A DNA stretch of 64,000 nt, taken from NCBI RefSeq assembly GCF_002887775.1, contig NZ_LOCM01000033.1, positions 62,001 through 126,000 of the forward strand, given 5' to 3'. Positions 38,851 to 47,277 of the stretch are shown piece by piece. The notes below the pieces were generated by a model. That model made no database searches. It was given only the letters and a program-made list of their open reading frames with translations, and was not told where the DNA came from. The first letter of the stretch is position 1; every line of letters starts with the position of its first letter. Source of the stretch: Streptococcus penaeicida. Its GTDB lineage: Bacteria > Bacillota > Bacilli > Lactobacillales > Streptococcaceae. Both the position numbers and the translations under genes were made by a program.

Positions 38851-39754
38851 AAACTTGGAAAAAAACACTTTTACTGACATCACTTTGCTTACTACTTTCA
38901 GGTGCTGCCTTGGCAGGTTTGGGCTTTGTCAGGGGTGGATGGTCAGCCTTATCAACTTCAAAAGAAGAACCAAAGCATCATACCTATAAAACTAAAGAAT
39001 TGACTAGCTTTGATCAGATTTCACTAAATTGTAATGTCTCAGATATCACCATAAAAACAGGTAATCAAGACAAGGCTACCATTACCTATTTTGACGACAA
39101 GAACTACCCCTCAAAATTGACCAGACAGGTAAAAAACTATCAATAACAGAAAAAGCCAAACTCCTCCAAAGTAAAACGACTGTAAGGTTTCTGACTTTAC
39201 GCAATCTCATAGATATCGATAAAGTTGGACACTTTGGTGTGGATTCAGGCTACTCTATTCAAATAACCCTTCCAAAAGGAAGTAAACTTCAAAGTCTCAA
39301 AGGTAGTCTAAAAGTCGGTGAATTACAGATAGAAGATAGTCAAATTCGAAACATGGATTTTGAATTATCAGCTGGCAATCTAGAAATCAATTCTTCTCAA
39401 ATTGGAGAAGCTCAACTCACACTTCAGGCTGGCGATATGACCTTTATTGACAGTAACGTTAGCGATAGTCAACTAAAAGTTAATGCTGGGAATATGGACT
39501 TTAGCGCATCAAGTCTTACCGATTCTCAATTAATCCTAAGTGCTGGTGATTTCACTGCTTCTGAACTTACCTTCCTTAATCAAAACCAATTAACCTTAAA
39601 CATGGGCGATGCTGATATCCATCTAAAAGAACATGACTTAGCTGTGAAAACCAATAAAGCATTAGGTGATTCCGATATTACCTCTAATCTAAAATCAGAT
39701 TCTAAAAACAAATTAGAACTAAACAGTAAACTCGGTGACATAACTATAGAATAA
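38847..39754 (+). pseudogene. DUF4097 family protein, interrupted by one missing base
   Basis: The N terminus has a signal-anchor (KTLLLTSLCLLLSGAALAGLGF) and the start of the beta-helix domain. It stops early at QVKNYQ. The remaining 200 residues (KKLSITEKAKLLQSK ... SGYSIQITLPKG and repeated beta-strands such as LSAGNLEI, LQAGDMTF, VNAGNMDF) are one frame off. Adding one A to the A6 run at about 39129 restores 302 residues. The repeated short strands are those of DUF4097/LiaG-like adhesin-type solenoids. Surface location likely. Confidence 0.85.
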
Positions 39755-39757
39755 AAG

Positions 39758-39793
39758 AATAACCCTAGGATAAATATCCCAGGGTTATTTTTG
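39758..39793. terminator. Bidirectional terminator between DUF4097 and DUF1304
   Basis: AATAACCCT and AGGGTTATT with T5 on the + strand. Confidence 0.8.
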
Positions 39794-39799
39794 TAAGTC

Positions 39800-40156
39800 T
39801 TAGAAAAGCATACTTATCAATGCTAAAATAGCTAAGCCACCCTGCTTCAAAAGGATTTTCTTATCAACAGTCATGGCCCCATAAATTGCTGCCACTATAA
39901 CATTAATTAAAAACAAAGCTACAATCTCACTGTTATGAGACAAGTAAATACCATATAAAAGTAAAAAGGCAATCAAACCATTATAAATCCCTTGATTCTT
40001 AAAGAGACTGGCAATCGTTTTATCTTCTAATTCACTTTGACTTAATTGAAAGACTTTCTGGGTAGCAGCTGAAGCTGTCGCAAAAGTTTCTAAGTACATA
40101 ATATAAATTTGTTCTAAAGCTGTTAGTGTTGCCAGAACGATGGTAATAATAGACAT
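39800..40156 (-). CDS. DUF1304 family membrane protein
   Basis: 118 residues with four membrane segments; IVLATLTALEQIYIMYLETF and NQGIYNGLIAFLLLYG match DUF1304, and KQGGLAILAL ends the protein. Function unknown. It follows yhgE by 9 nt on the same strand and so is probably in the same operon under the TetR regulator. Confidence 0.85.
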   Translation of the reverse strand: MSIITIVLATLTALEQIYIMYLETFATASAATQKVFQLSQSELEDKTIASLFKNQGIYNGLIAFLLLYGIYLSHNSEIVALFLINVIVAAIYGAMTVDKKILLKQGGLAILALISMLF

Positions 40157-40165
40157 ATGATTTCC

Positions 40166-42444
40166 TTACTGATTAGTTTTTGGTCGGTAAATGAGTAAAG
40201 CAAGTCCCATAAAGCCTACTAAAAATCCTAACAGAATCTTGACTTCAAGTCCAATATTTCCACTTAAAGAAATGGTTTCCCGTAATCCTGAAACCACATA
40301 GGACATTGGTAAGAAAGGATGCATGGTTTGGAAGAATTTACCAGACAATTCAATTGGATAAGACCCCCAGATGATCCGACTTGAACCAGCAACATAATCA
40401 GGGAAGCAAAGGAGCCATAACGATCATCCCAACCAACTAAGGCCGTCACAAGGGCCATTAAAGTCCACCCACTCAGAATAATAAAGCCTAGCGTCTTCAT
40501 CTCAAAATTAGCCTCAAATCCCAAAAATTGGATGGCAACATATAAAATTAACGAACCTAAAGTAGAAATAAAACCATTAATAACAAACTTTTGTTTAGCC
40601 CAATCCCATCGCCTCTTAACTGGCTTACCTGACAATGAGTTGGCGAATATAACATTGGTTGACAGCGCCACTACCATTAAAGAAACAGCAATCATATAAG
40701 GAGCCATACCAATCCCATTGGTTTTAACATTGTCTTTGTCTTTTTCGGATAATGCCAAAGGTGACACCAAAGCCTTAGCGTTACTTTCTTTGACACTCAC
40801 CAAATCAAGTTTGTTTGAAGCTTGCACTAACGAAGTTTGTAAGCTTGTCAATCCCGTTGACAAGTCCGTCAATCCACTTGTCAAGTGCTCACTTCCGTCA
40901 GAAAGTTTGCCAGCTCCAGTTGACAATTGACCTGTCTTTTCAGATAAGGTTTGACTCCCTTCAATTAGTGAAGCCGACTTGGAATTCAGTGTTGAAGATC
41001 CATTTGATATTTTAGTCAACCCATCCGTGATCGTCTGATTATTGCCAGAAAGTGTTGTTAATCCCTCACTGATTTGACTACTGCCGGGCAAGAGTTGATT
41101 ATTGACAGCAGAGTTAACACTTGACATGCCAGTCGACAATTTTGTCAATGCAGCACTTGCTCCCGGTAAAGCCTGATTAGACTTAGATGCAATTTGACTA
41201 ATACTTGTTTGTAATTGAGCAAGTTGTCCACTGCTTGATTGTGTTGACAAGCTTGACAAGGTTATTTGTAATGAAGAAACATTGGCTAATATTGCCTGAG
41301 CACTACTACTTGCTGATGAGGAGGTTCCAGAAACTGCACTAGAAAGCTCTGCTTGTTGTTCCGGAGTCAAGCTATTGTATGTTGCAGTAGCTTGAAGTGC
41401 TGCCAATTGGCTATTTGAAGCTGTTGCTTCATTATTAATGATGGTTTGAGCAGAGGTCGCAATAGATTGTAAATAGGTTTGTATTTTTTCTAAATCAGAA
41501 CTTGTTGAGGAAGACGACCCTAATTGACTAACCCTTGTATTTAAAGATTGAATGTAGGTATTTAATTCTGGCAAACCTGTTTCTAAGGCCTGAATATTTT
41601 GACTGTCAACCGGACTGACACTTGTTTTTGTTGACAACTGGTTTAAACCTGCTGTTAATTGACTTGCTCCAGCAGATAAGCGCGAAACAGCATCTAAATA
41701 AGTTGGTAGTTGGGTAGAGAAATTTGTAATCCCACTATTTAGTTGACTGACACCTCCTGTATAGGTTAGCAAACCAGAATTGAGTTGTCCTACCCCTTGA
41801 TTAAGCAATTGACTGCCCTTACTAAGCGTGCTTAAATTTGACGACATTTCTTGACTTCCGCTTTCAGCACTCTTAGCACCCTGAGCTAATTGACGACTTC
41901 CATTAGAAGCCTTTCCTAGACCATCCTGCAAATGACGCATACTAGAGAAAACCGATTTGGTATAAGTTTGACTAATATTTTTTGAAACTGAGCTCTTTAA
42001 TTTGGTCATTGCTGCTTCACTCATCTTAGAAGCAACCATCCCATGACCTTTACTAGTTTGGTAATGGATCACCATTTTTTCAGGCTTCTTTTCTAAAATA
42101 GTAGTTGCTTTCTGAGATAGATCTTCTGGTAGGGTCACAACCATATAATAGTCGCCATTCTTAAGCCCTTTATCAGCCTTCTTTTCAGAGACAAAGTGAT
42201 AGTCCAAGTCTTTATTTTTAGACATATTGTCTACCATATCTTGGCCAATACGTAGTTGACCGTTATTTAACTTTGCACTTTTATCCTGATTAACAACTGC
42301 AATTGGTAAGTCTTCAACCTGACCATAAGGATCCCACATAGAACCTAAGAAAGACAAGTTATATAAGGCTGGAACTAGTGCCACTCCTATCATTGTGATG
42401 ATTAATTTTGGATTTTTTAAAAGTGCTTTTAACTCTTCTAACAT
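40166..42444 (-). pseudogene. YhgE/Pip domain membrane protein, interrupted by one missing base
   Basis: Starts MLEELKALLKNPKLIITMIGVALVPALYN, the YhgE/Pip N terminus, followed by an extracellular domain of about 500 residues rich in Gly/Ser-spaced helices (SG..QL..G, repeated) and then five to six membrane segments. The last 60 residues (ELSGKFFQTMHPFLPMSYVVSGLRE ... LIYRPKTNQ) are one frame off. Adding one G to the G5 run at about 40365 gives SSGGSYPIELSGKF and about 759 residues. Pip is the phage infection protein of lactococci; related proteins take part in type VII secretion or export. Divergent TetR gene. Confidence 0.85.
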
Positions 42445-42575
42445 TTTCCCTCCCGAACGATTGTACTTTAGTCATTTTGTGATAAAATATATTATACATT
42501 GAAGTCATGAAAACTCAAGAATTAATCACTAGTTTTTAGACACATTGTCCAAATTGTTCAAATAAAGGAGACCAA

Positions 42576-43118
42576 ATGTCTATCAATCGAAAAGAAAATA
42601 CCAAAAAGGCTCTCTTAGAAGCAATGGTTAAACTCCTTAGCAAGGAAAGTTTTGATGACATCTCAACGACTGAATTAGCAGAAACAGCTGGAATCAGTCG
42701 GTCAAGTTTCTATACACACTATCGTGATAAATATGAAATGATTGATTCTTATCAGCAAATGCTTTTCCATCAATTAGAATATATCTTTGACAAAGACTAT
42801 GATGATAATGAAGCAACCTTTTTAGAAGTCTTTTCCTTCTTATCAAGGGAAAAATTACTATCAGCCCTCTTATCTTCTAACGGAACTAAAGAATTGCAAA
42901 ATTTTATCATCAATAAGGTCCGCATTTTGATTACTTCTGAACTCCATGAGCGTGTCGCTAAGGAAGGCATGTCCAAAATTGAACTAGACTATCAAAGTGT
43001 CTATTTAGCCTATGCTTTCTTTGGTACCTGCCAAACCTGGATTGCAAGAGGCAAAAAAGAAAGCCCCCAACAAATGACCGACTTCGTCTTAAAAATGATT
43101 GATCAATCTAATAAGTAA
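42576..43118 (+). CDS. TetR/AcrR family transcriptional regulator
   Basis: 180 residues. N-terminal HTH with TKKALLEAMVKLLSKESFDDISTTELAETAGISRSSFYTHYRDKYEMI (residues 9-57); the C-terminal domain resembles TetR_C_8 proteins found next to YhgE genes. GGAG lies 7 nt before the ATG. Divergent from yhgE, sharing a 130-bp region; it probably controls yhgE-DUF1304. Confidence 0.9.
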   Translation: MSINRKENTKKALLEAMVKLLSKESFDDISTTELAETAGISRSSFYTHYRDKYEMIDSYQQMLFHQLEYIFDKDYDDNEATFLEVFSFLSREKLLSALLSSNGTKELQNFIINKVRILITSELHERVAKEGMSKIELDYQSVYLAYAFFGTCQTWIARGKKESPQQMTDFVLKMIDQSNK

Positions 43119-43124
43119 ACAAAT

Positions 43125-43157
43125 AAAACTGCAAAGCCTAGCTCTGCAGTTTTTGAT
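43125..43157 (+). terminator. Intrinsic terminator of the TetR gene
   Basis: AAACTGCA and TGCAGTTTTT flank an 11-nt loop. Confidence 0.8.
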
Positions 43158-43173
43158 TTAATGAAAACATACT

Positions 43174-43794
43174 TTAATCAAACTGAGTTTTCCAATTTGA
43201 ATCTCGATGAGCCGCGAAACACATGCTAATTTGCTCTGCCGTATTTTTTGCGGTGGCTAAGCCAGGGAGTTGATTCTCGCTGAAGTATGCTGATTCACTG
43301 GTTTCCGAATTGCTTTCAAAGTGGCCACTCAAGTAGGTACAAGCTACAAATACCTTACAAACCCCATAGGGATAAATAGGCTGATTGTGCTTGGCTCTAT
43401 CCTGAATAGCAATAATAAAATCAGCCTTCACATCAATACCGGCTTCTTCCTTGACTTCTTTAATGGTATTCTCTTCAATGGAAAGATTAGAGTCCACCCA
43501 GCCACCTGGCAAGGACCAGGTCCCATTCCTTTCCTTGACCAAAAGAATCTTGTCATCTTTGAAAATGGCTGCCCTGGTATCTAATTTAGGCGTTTGATAA
43601 CCTACTTCATGGCAGAAAAGCTCTTTCATCTTAGGAAGGGGAATTTCCGTCTGCTCGGACATCATCTCAGCAGCAATATCCCTAATCTCCTGATAACGTT
43701 CCTGATCAAAGACATCCTTACTATAGAATAGTCCCGCCTGAGCCAAACTTTGTAACCTCGTGGCCCAATCCAACCACTTAGGATTTTCTTGCAT
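43174..43794 (-). CDS. NUDIX hydrolase with N-terminal domain, ADP-ribose pyrophosphatase-like
   Basis: 206 residues. N-terminal helical domain (MQENPKWLDWATRLQSLAQAGLFYSKDVFDQERYQEI) typical of the nucleoside-diphosphate-X hydrolase group, then DTRAAIFKDDKILLVKE, and the NUDIX box GGWVDSNLSIEENTIKEVKEEAGIDV. The ATG at 43794 has GGAGG 6 nt upstream; six further in-frame codons upstream are not used. In a strain without the island it should lie next to rpsD. Confidence 0.88.
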   Translation of the reverse strand: MQENPKWLDWATRLQSLAQAGLFYSKDVFDQERYQEIRDIAAEMMSEQTEIPLPKMKELFCHEVGYQTPKLDTRAAIFKDDKILLVKERNGTWSLPGGWVDSNLSIEENTIKEVKEEAGIDVKADFIIAIQDRAKHNQPIYPYGVCKVFVACTYLSGHFESNSETSESAYFSENQLPGLATAKNTAEQISMCFAAHRDSNWKTQFD

Positions 43795-43865
43795 AGCACA
43801 CCTCCAAATCATTCATACTTTAAGTCTAACAAAATAAGTGGGAAAAGAGAATTACAAATTGATAT

Positions 43866-43934
43866 ATCAAAAAAAGCCTATTAAATAGGCTTTTAAAGTG
43901 TTTAATGTAAGAATTAAAGCATTTTGTTGTAGAA
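43866..43934. repeat. attL: 69-bp direct repeat, copy of the rpsD 3' end and terminator
   Basis: Identical over all 69 bp to 56146-56214 (offset 12,280 bp). It contains the last 21 nt of rpsD including its stop and the rpsD terminator hairpin (AAAAGCCTA-TTAAA-TAGGCTTTT). It lies at the far end of the island and has no rpsD gene attached. Confidence 0.97.
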
Positions 43935-43954
43935 TTTTAACGGTTTACAAATAG

Positions 43955-43966
43955 TGTAAATTTACA
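43955..43966. promoter_or_regulatory. Palindrome and TTTACA repeats beside attL
   Basis: TGTAAATTTACA is a perfect 12-bp palindrome 21 bp inside attL. Further TTTACA copies lie nearby at about 43944 and 43995. AGTGTAAA at 43953 recurs in the right arm at about 56123. These may be integrase or excisionase arm sites. Confidence 0.4.
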
Positions 43967-44083
43967 GCATCTAAGCATTGATAATACTGCTTTTTTATGT
44001 TTACAGTATAAAAATAAATATACTTAATTTTAACCCCAAACTTCACTAAAAACGGAACTAAAAATGACGAGTTCAGCAGGCAA

Positions 44084-44113
44084 GAAAAAGGCACCTATAA
44101 GGGTGTCTTTTTA
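44084..44113 (-). terminator. Intrinsic terminator of the 44116-44709 gene
   Basis: The minus strand has AAAAAGACACC..TATAGGTGCCTTTTT directly after the stop. Confidence 0.8.
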
Positions 44114-44115
44114 TA

Positions 44116-44709
44116 TCACTTTGAAAGTTTTTCTTGAACTTGAATCCTAGCTTTCTCTAAATACTCTTTATTTTTACCAGTATCGATATGTTTCACTCGA
44201 GTTCTAATTAACATCATAGGATCTACACTATAACCAGTGAAATCTTTCTTTAATGAAGTTACTAATTTTGCAACGAAATAAAATCCTATTGCAGATTCTA
44301 AATCAAATTCTTCACTTTTACTGTTTTTAGAATTATTTGAACCTTGAGCCTCGTTACCCATATTAGATTCATAAATAAACTTCATCATTTCTGATAATAT
44401 TTTTACGGTTTCTTCAGAGCCATACATCATTGTTTTCGATTGCATTTCGATAATAGTCGCTGGTTTTAGTTTTTTATTAAAGTTTTCTACATCAGCAAGC
44501 ATACTCATCCAATCATTAAAAAGTTTATGGATTCCTACACCACTAATCTCCCTAAAATAAGCCTCTCTTTGAAGGTTAGATTGATTGTTGTTTCTTTTTT
44601 CCTCCAACTTCAGCTCTCTAGTTAGAGTTGGTAAGTCTTTTATATAGTAGATTATACCAATACCAACCAAAGATAGTATATATAATCCGATTGTTTTTAT
44701 TTGCTCCAT
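44116..44709 (-). CDS. Membrane-anchored protein of unknown function, island cargo candidate
   Basis: 197 residues. One N-terminal hydrophobic segment (IGLYILSLVGIGIIYYI, residues 7-23) then a charged, mainly helical soluble domain (REISGVGIHKLFNDWMSML, KTMMYGSEETVKILSEMMKFIYESN) with a Asn/Ser-rich linker at about 120-133. No family is recognised. GGAGGAG precedes the ATG. It lies at the end of the island opposite the integrase, where PICIs usually carry accessory genes such as phage-defence or virulence factors. Function cannot be inferred. Confidence 0.7.
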   Translation of the reverse strand: MEQIKTIGLYILSLVGIGIIYYIKDLPTLTRELKLEEKRNNNQSNLQREAYFREISGVGIHKLFNDWMSMLADVENFNKKLKPATIIEMQSKTMMYGSEETVKILSEMMKFIYESNMGNEAQGSNNSKNSKSEEFDLESAIGFYFVAKLVTSLKKDFTGYSVDPMMLIRTRVKHIDTGKNKEYLEKARIQVQEKLSK

Positions 44710-44775
44710 GTCTCCTCCAAATAACTTATTAACCTATTATCCCATACAACTGCTTAATTTACTATTCAAATTACA

Positions 44776-44833
44776 AATAAAAAAAAGCCCGTGAACTCTC
44801 TCTCTGATAGCATGGGCTCGTCTTTATTTAGAT
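44776..44833 (-). ncRNA. Putative small RNA with a GAGAGAGAG loop
   Basis: On the minus strand TTGAAT (44868-44863), 17 nt, TATAAT (44845-44840) is a very good promoter. About 7 nt later a transcript of about 58 nt would end in an intrinsic terminator: stem AGCCCATG/CACGGGCT, then T9. Its 17-nt loop contains AGAGAGAGAGTT. No reading frame of significance. Fifteen nucleotides including part of the loop are exactly complementary to the RNA at 46738-46797. Confidence 0.6.
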
Positions 44834-45014
44834 AAGTATATTATAATCTAAATATTTAAAAAATTCAATATATTCTAGGATTTTTGTTAATTAATTTTTA
44901 TAAAACAATATTGCATATTTATTACAAGTCAAATGTATAGGGAGAAGCTCATTTATTTGGCTAATGGTAGATACAATATTAGAGACAGAGTATATTTTAG
45001 TATCAGTTGCAGTA

Positions 45015-45042
45015 TTGCAAAAAGAAATATCTATGCTATAAT
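45015..45042 (+). promoter_or_regulatory. Promoter of the 45048 small RNA
   Basis: TTGCAA, 16 nt, TGC-TATAAT (extended -10) ends 5 nt before the predicted RNA. Confidence 0.7.
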
Positions 45043-45047
45043 TATTC

Positions 45048-45147
45048 AAAACGGGAAAATTATATATTCTCTCTCTCCATAAAAATAAATATATAATTAT
45101 CCCAATTCTCCCGTTTTGCGCTCTTTATTTAGAAGAGTGCTTTTTTT
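45048..45147 (+). ncRNA. Putative 100-nt small RNA with a CU-repeat loop
   Basis: Behind an extended -10 promoter. The first 70 nt fold into one long hairpin: CAAAACGGGA (45047-45056) with TCCCGTTTTG (45109-45118), and inside it AATTATATATT (45058-45068) with AATATATAATT (45088-45098). The loop displays CTCTCTCTCCAT, complementary to Shine-Dalgarno-type GGAGAGAG. A separate terminator hairpin (GCGCTCTT/AAGAGTGC, T7) ends it at about 45147. No downstream gene in this direction, so it is not a leader. Confidence 0.65.
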
Positions 45148-45191
45148 ATATTATAAAAGACATCTCTATTTAAGAAATGCCTTTCTGATTT

Positions 45192-45351
45192 CTATTGGTT
45201 TGAGTAGCTTTCGTTAACTATGTATATTTCACTATACCCTTTTATAGAACTTTTGTAACTTTTAGCTTCTTCTTCGGTAGTAAATTTTTTGATTATTTTA
45301 TTAGATTGCCAACGACTACATTTTTTCTGTTCTCAATACTTCCCAATGCAT
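45192..45351 (-). pseudogene. Small phage-type gene (about 52 codons), frame broken by one extra base
   Basis: From ATG 45351, with AGGAG 8 nt upstream, the reading is MHWEVLRTEK and then a stop. Removing one A from the A6 run near 45321 continues as CSRWQSNKIIKKFTTEEEAKSYKSS ... VNESYSNQ to 45192. Size and character suit the short proteins of phage early regions. No function recognised. Unlike the core-gene lesions, this needs a base removed. Confidence 0.5.
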
Positions 45352-45599
45352 TTTTTCTACTCCTATTAAGAAATAATAGACAGACTATAGCATAGCAAGT
45401 TTTAAACTTCAAATTTTTATATGAAAATAAATTAAAATGTTCGGAAAAAATATGTAACAAAGAACTTAGTCACTTACTGGTACGAAGATGGTCTATCCGT
45501 AATTTCTTCAATTTAATATTTTTATGAACGACACGATTGTGCAACAATTAAAAATTTTAAAAGTTAATATTGACTATTTATTTTTTAATATATAATAAT

Positions 45600-45737
45600 T
45601 TCAGACAGATTAAAAACTTTCCATTAGTTCTGTTAGTTTTTTGAACCTCTTTTGCAAACAGGAAGAGTGAAAAAAACGGTAAAACTTCGGGTTTATACCC
45701 ACTTTTCGATTGCGTGATTTAATTATCACGCTTTTTT
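45600..45737 (+). ncRNA. Putative 140-nt structured RNA upstream of the mscL 3' end
   Basis: TTGACT at 45570-45575 is followed by TATAAT (15 nt) or TAATAA (17 nt). The transcript would contain hairpins ACAGA/TCTGT (45605-45633), CTCTT/AAGAG (45647-45667) and GGGT-TTAT-ACCC (45689-45700) and end at a perfect terminator GCGTGAT/ATCACGC (45712-45731) with T6. No open frame. It runs towards, and stops before, the convergent mscL gene. Confidence 0.5.
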
Positions 45738-45742
45738 CTTCA

Positions 45743-45772
45743 TAAAAAAACCACTTAAAATCAAGTGGTTCA
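45743..45772 (-). terminator. Intrinsic terminator of mscL
   Basis: The minus strand has AACCACTT-GATTTT-AAGTGGTTTTTTT just after the stop. Confidence 0.85.
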
Positions 45773-45776
45773 TATA

Positions 45777-46151
45777 TTATCTATCTGCAAGTAAATCGCG
45801 AATTTGGACAAGAAGTTCTTCTTGTGTATATTCAGCAATACCTTCTTCCTCTTCTTGTTTTCTGTAAGACATCGCTTTATTAGCAGCCTTAACAACGAAG
45901 AATAAAGTTGTACCAACAATTAGGAAATTGATAACAGCAGCAATAAAGCTACCGTATTTAACACCGTTCCAAGCTAATTCAGCGATGTTTGAAACACCTG
46001 CAGCTTTGAGAACTGGATTTAAGATAAGTGGTGTTACCACGTCAGCAACTAATGAATCGATGATAGCTTTAAATGCAGCACCAATAACGACGGCAACAGC
46101 TAAATCTAAGACATTGCCTTTAAACAAAAATTCTTTTAATTCTTTAATCAT
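45777..46151 (-). CDS. mscL: Large-conductance mechanosensitive channel MscL
   Basis: 124 residues, the normal length. N-terminal amphipathic helix MIKELKEFLFKGNVLDLAVAVVIGAAFKAIIDSLVADVVTP includes the pore helix with its conserved small residues. The periplasmic loop (LILNPVLKAAG..IAELAWNGVKYG) and the second membrane helix (FIAAVINFLIVGTTLFFVVKA) follow, with a charged C-terminal bundle. MscL opens under extreme membrane tension and rescues cells from hypo-osmotic shock. AAGGTG precedes the ATG; a TATAAT lies at 46233-46228. The gene is intact and inside the att repeats. Confidence 0.95.
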   Translation of the reverse strand: MIKELKEFLFKGNVLDLAVAVVIGAAFKAIIDSLVADVVTPLILNPVLKAAGVSNIAELAWNGVKYGSFIAAVINFLIVGTTLFFVVKAANKAMSYRKQEEEEGIAEYTQEELLVQIRDLLADR

Positions 46152-46314
46152 AAGAACACCTTTTCCTTTTTTGCTTTTCTCTAGTAAGCTCTAGCACAAC
46201 CAAAATATAAGTCGTATTGTTATGGCTATTATAAACAATTTTTAACAATAAAGAAAGAAGTTTTTAAAAAAACATAGTATTCGCTTAGGAGAAACACTTT
46301 TTTCTAACAAAGTT

Positions 46315-46341
46315 AACCACTGTTAATTAGTGGTTGTTTTT
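46315..46341 (+). terminator. Terminator-like hairpin upstream of the 46365 RNA
   Basis: AACCACT-GTTAATT-AGTGGTT then GT5 on the + strand. No obvious + strand transcript enters it; it could shield the following RNA from readthrough. Confidence 0.55.
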
Positions 46342-46364
46342 ATTCTTTATGCTATACTGAACGA

Positions 46365-46460
46365 GTAGAGGCAATTTCCTCATTAATTAGCTTAGTGAAA
46401 ATGAACTTTCCGTATAAATGTTGCCTCTGCATTTCAGCTATTCATTTAGCTGATTTTTTT
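46365..46460 (+). ncRNA. Putative 95-nt small RNA
   Basis: An extended -10 (TGC-TATACT, 46350-46358) lies 7 nt before the predicted start. The RNA closes with AGAGGCAA (46367-46374) pairing TTGCCTCT (46421-46428) and ends in a terminator TCAGCT/AGCTGA with T7 (46434-46460). There is no gene downstream on this strand, so it is not a riboswitch leader. I do not recognise a known family. Confidence 0.6.
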
Positions 46461-46702
46461 ATGCTCTAAAACAGGTATGTTTTTCACTCATATTTTTTAA
46501 AGAAAGTTGTTGAAACAATGATTATAGAGACCAAGCCCCATTGTAAAATCTGGGAAAATTGCGCAGTGTAAGAAGACACTTCATATTGGCTCTCTTAAGG
46601 CTCATACGTGGGGCGGGGTGTTATTTTAAATAGCACGTTCGATATATTAATCATAAAATGCTAAACGCTCGTAGAAACGCTCCTATGGACGATTGGAGGC
46701 TA
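46461..46702. other. Island left arm between two small RNAs
   Basis: No gene recognised. A hairpin GTGTTATTT/AAATAGCAC lies at about 46617-46636 next to a short GC-rich patch (ggggcggggtg). Confidence 0.5.
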
Positions 46703-46737
46703 TTTACAAATAGGTAGTCAAATTGTACAATAATAAA

Positions 46738-46797
46738 AAAACAGAATTGTGAACTCTCTCTCTCTCCTAAAGATTTTGAAACATGTTCACTTTTTTA
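46738..46797 (+). ncRNA. Putative 60-nt small RNA with a (CU)6 loop
   Basis: TTTACA (46703-46708), 17 nt, TACAAT (46726-46731) form a good promoter. The short transcript folds with GTGAAC (46749-46754) and GTTCAC (46785-46790), then T6, as an intrinsic terminator. The 30-nt loop begins CTCTCTCTCTCTCC. It shares 15 nt (46749-46763) with the + strand of the small RNA at 44776-44833, which is transcribed in the opposite direction, so the two RNAs could pair. Confidence 0.6.
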
Positions 46798-46815
46798 CTC
46801 CATACTAGTTTTTTT

Positions 46816-46838
46816 CCGTGCCCCTAGCGCGGTTTTTT
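46816..46838 (+). terminator. Second terminator downstream of the 46738 RNA
   Basis: CCGTGC-CCCTA-GCGCGG followed by T6. Confidence 0.7.
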
Positions 46839-47246
46839 AGTTACCCTTTGGGGTAGTATAACGGGTAAAAAATGCCAACAAACGCCTAAAGTATAGACTT
46901 TTAATTTTGTCAAAAGTTTTAAAAAAAGGGAAATATTGCACAGAATTGACCGCGTTCTTTTGTTTAAACTTAATCATAGCCCCGATAAAAAGAAGTGGGG
47001 TACTCTGGTACTATACTATGAAATTCTATGAAATAAAGTTAAGTATCTATACCAAAATAATAGCATAATAATACTATTGTATGATTTAGATAATACAAAA
47101 ATAGTTCCGGTTGTTTCCGATAACTAACCAATGAAACAGAATTGATTTTATTATACTGTGAGAGGCTCTAGCTTTCGTTCTAAGTCGCTTGAATAGTTAT
47201 CTGATATGGATTAATAAATATGCCTCATATCGCTTTATATGGATGA
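46839..47246. other. Island segment without a recognisable gene
   Basis: About 400 bp, AT-rich, with short GC-rich patches (accctttggggtagt at about 46842; gccccgataaaaagaagtgggg at about 46979). No frame with a ribosome-binding site. A packaging or recombination function cannot be read. Confidence 0.5.
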
Positions 47247-47275
47247 TAAAAGGAAGCAACTGAAGTTACTTCCTG
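47247..47275 (-). terminator. Terminator of the DUF1492-like gene pair
   Basis: The minus strand has GGAAGTAA-CTTCAG-TTGCTTCC then TTTT. Confidence 0.7.
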
Positions 47276-47277
47276 TC

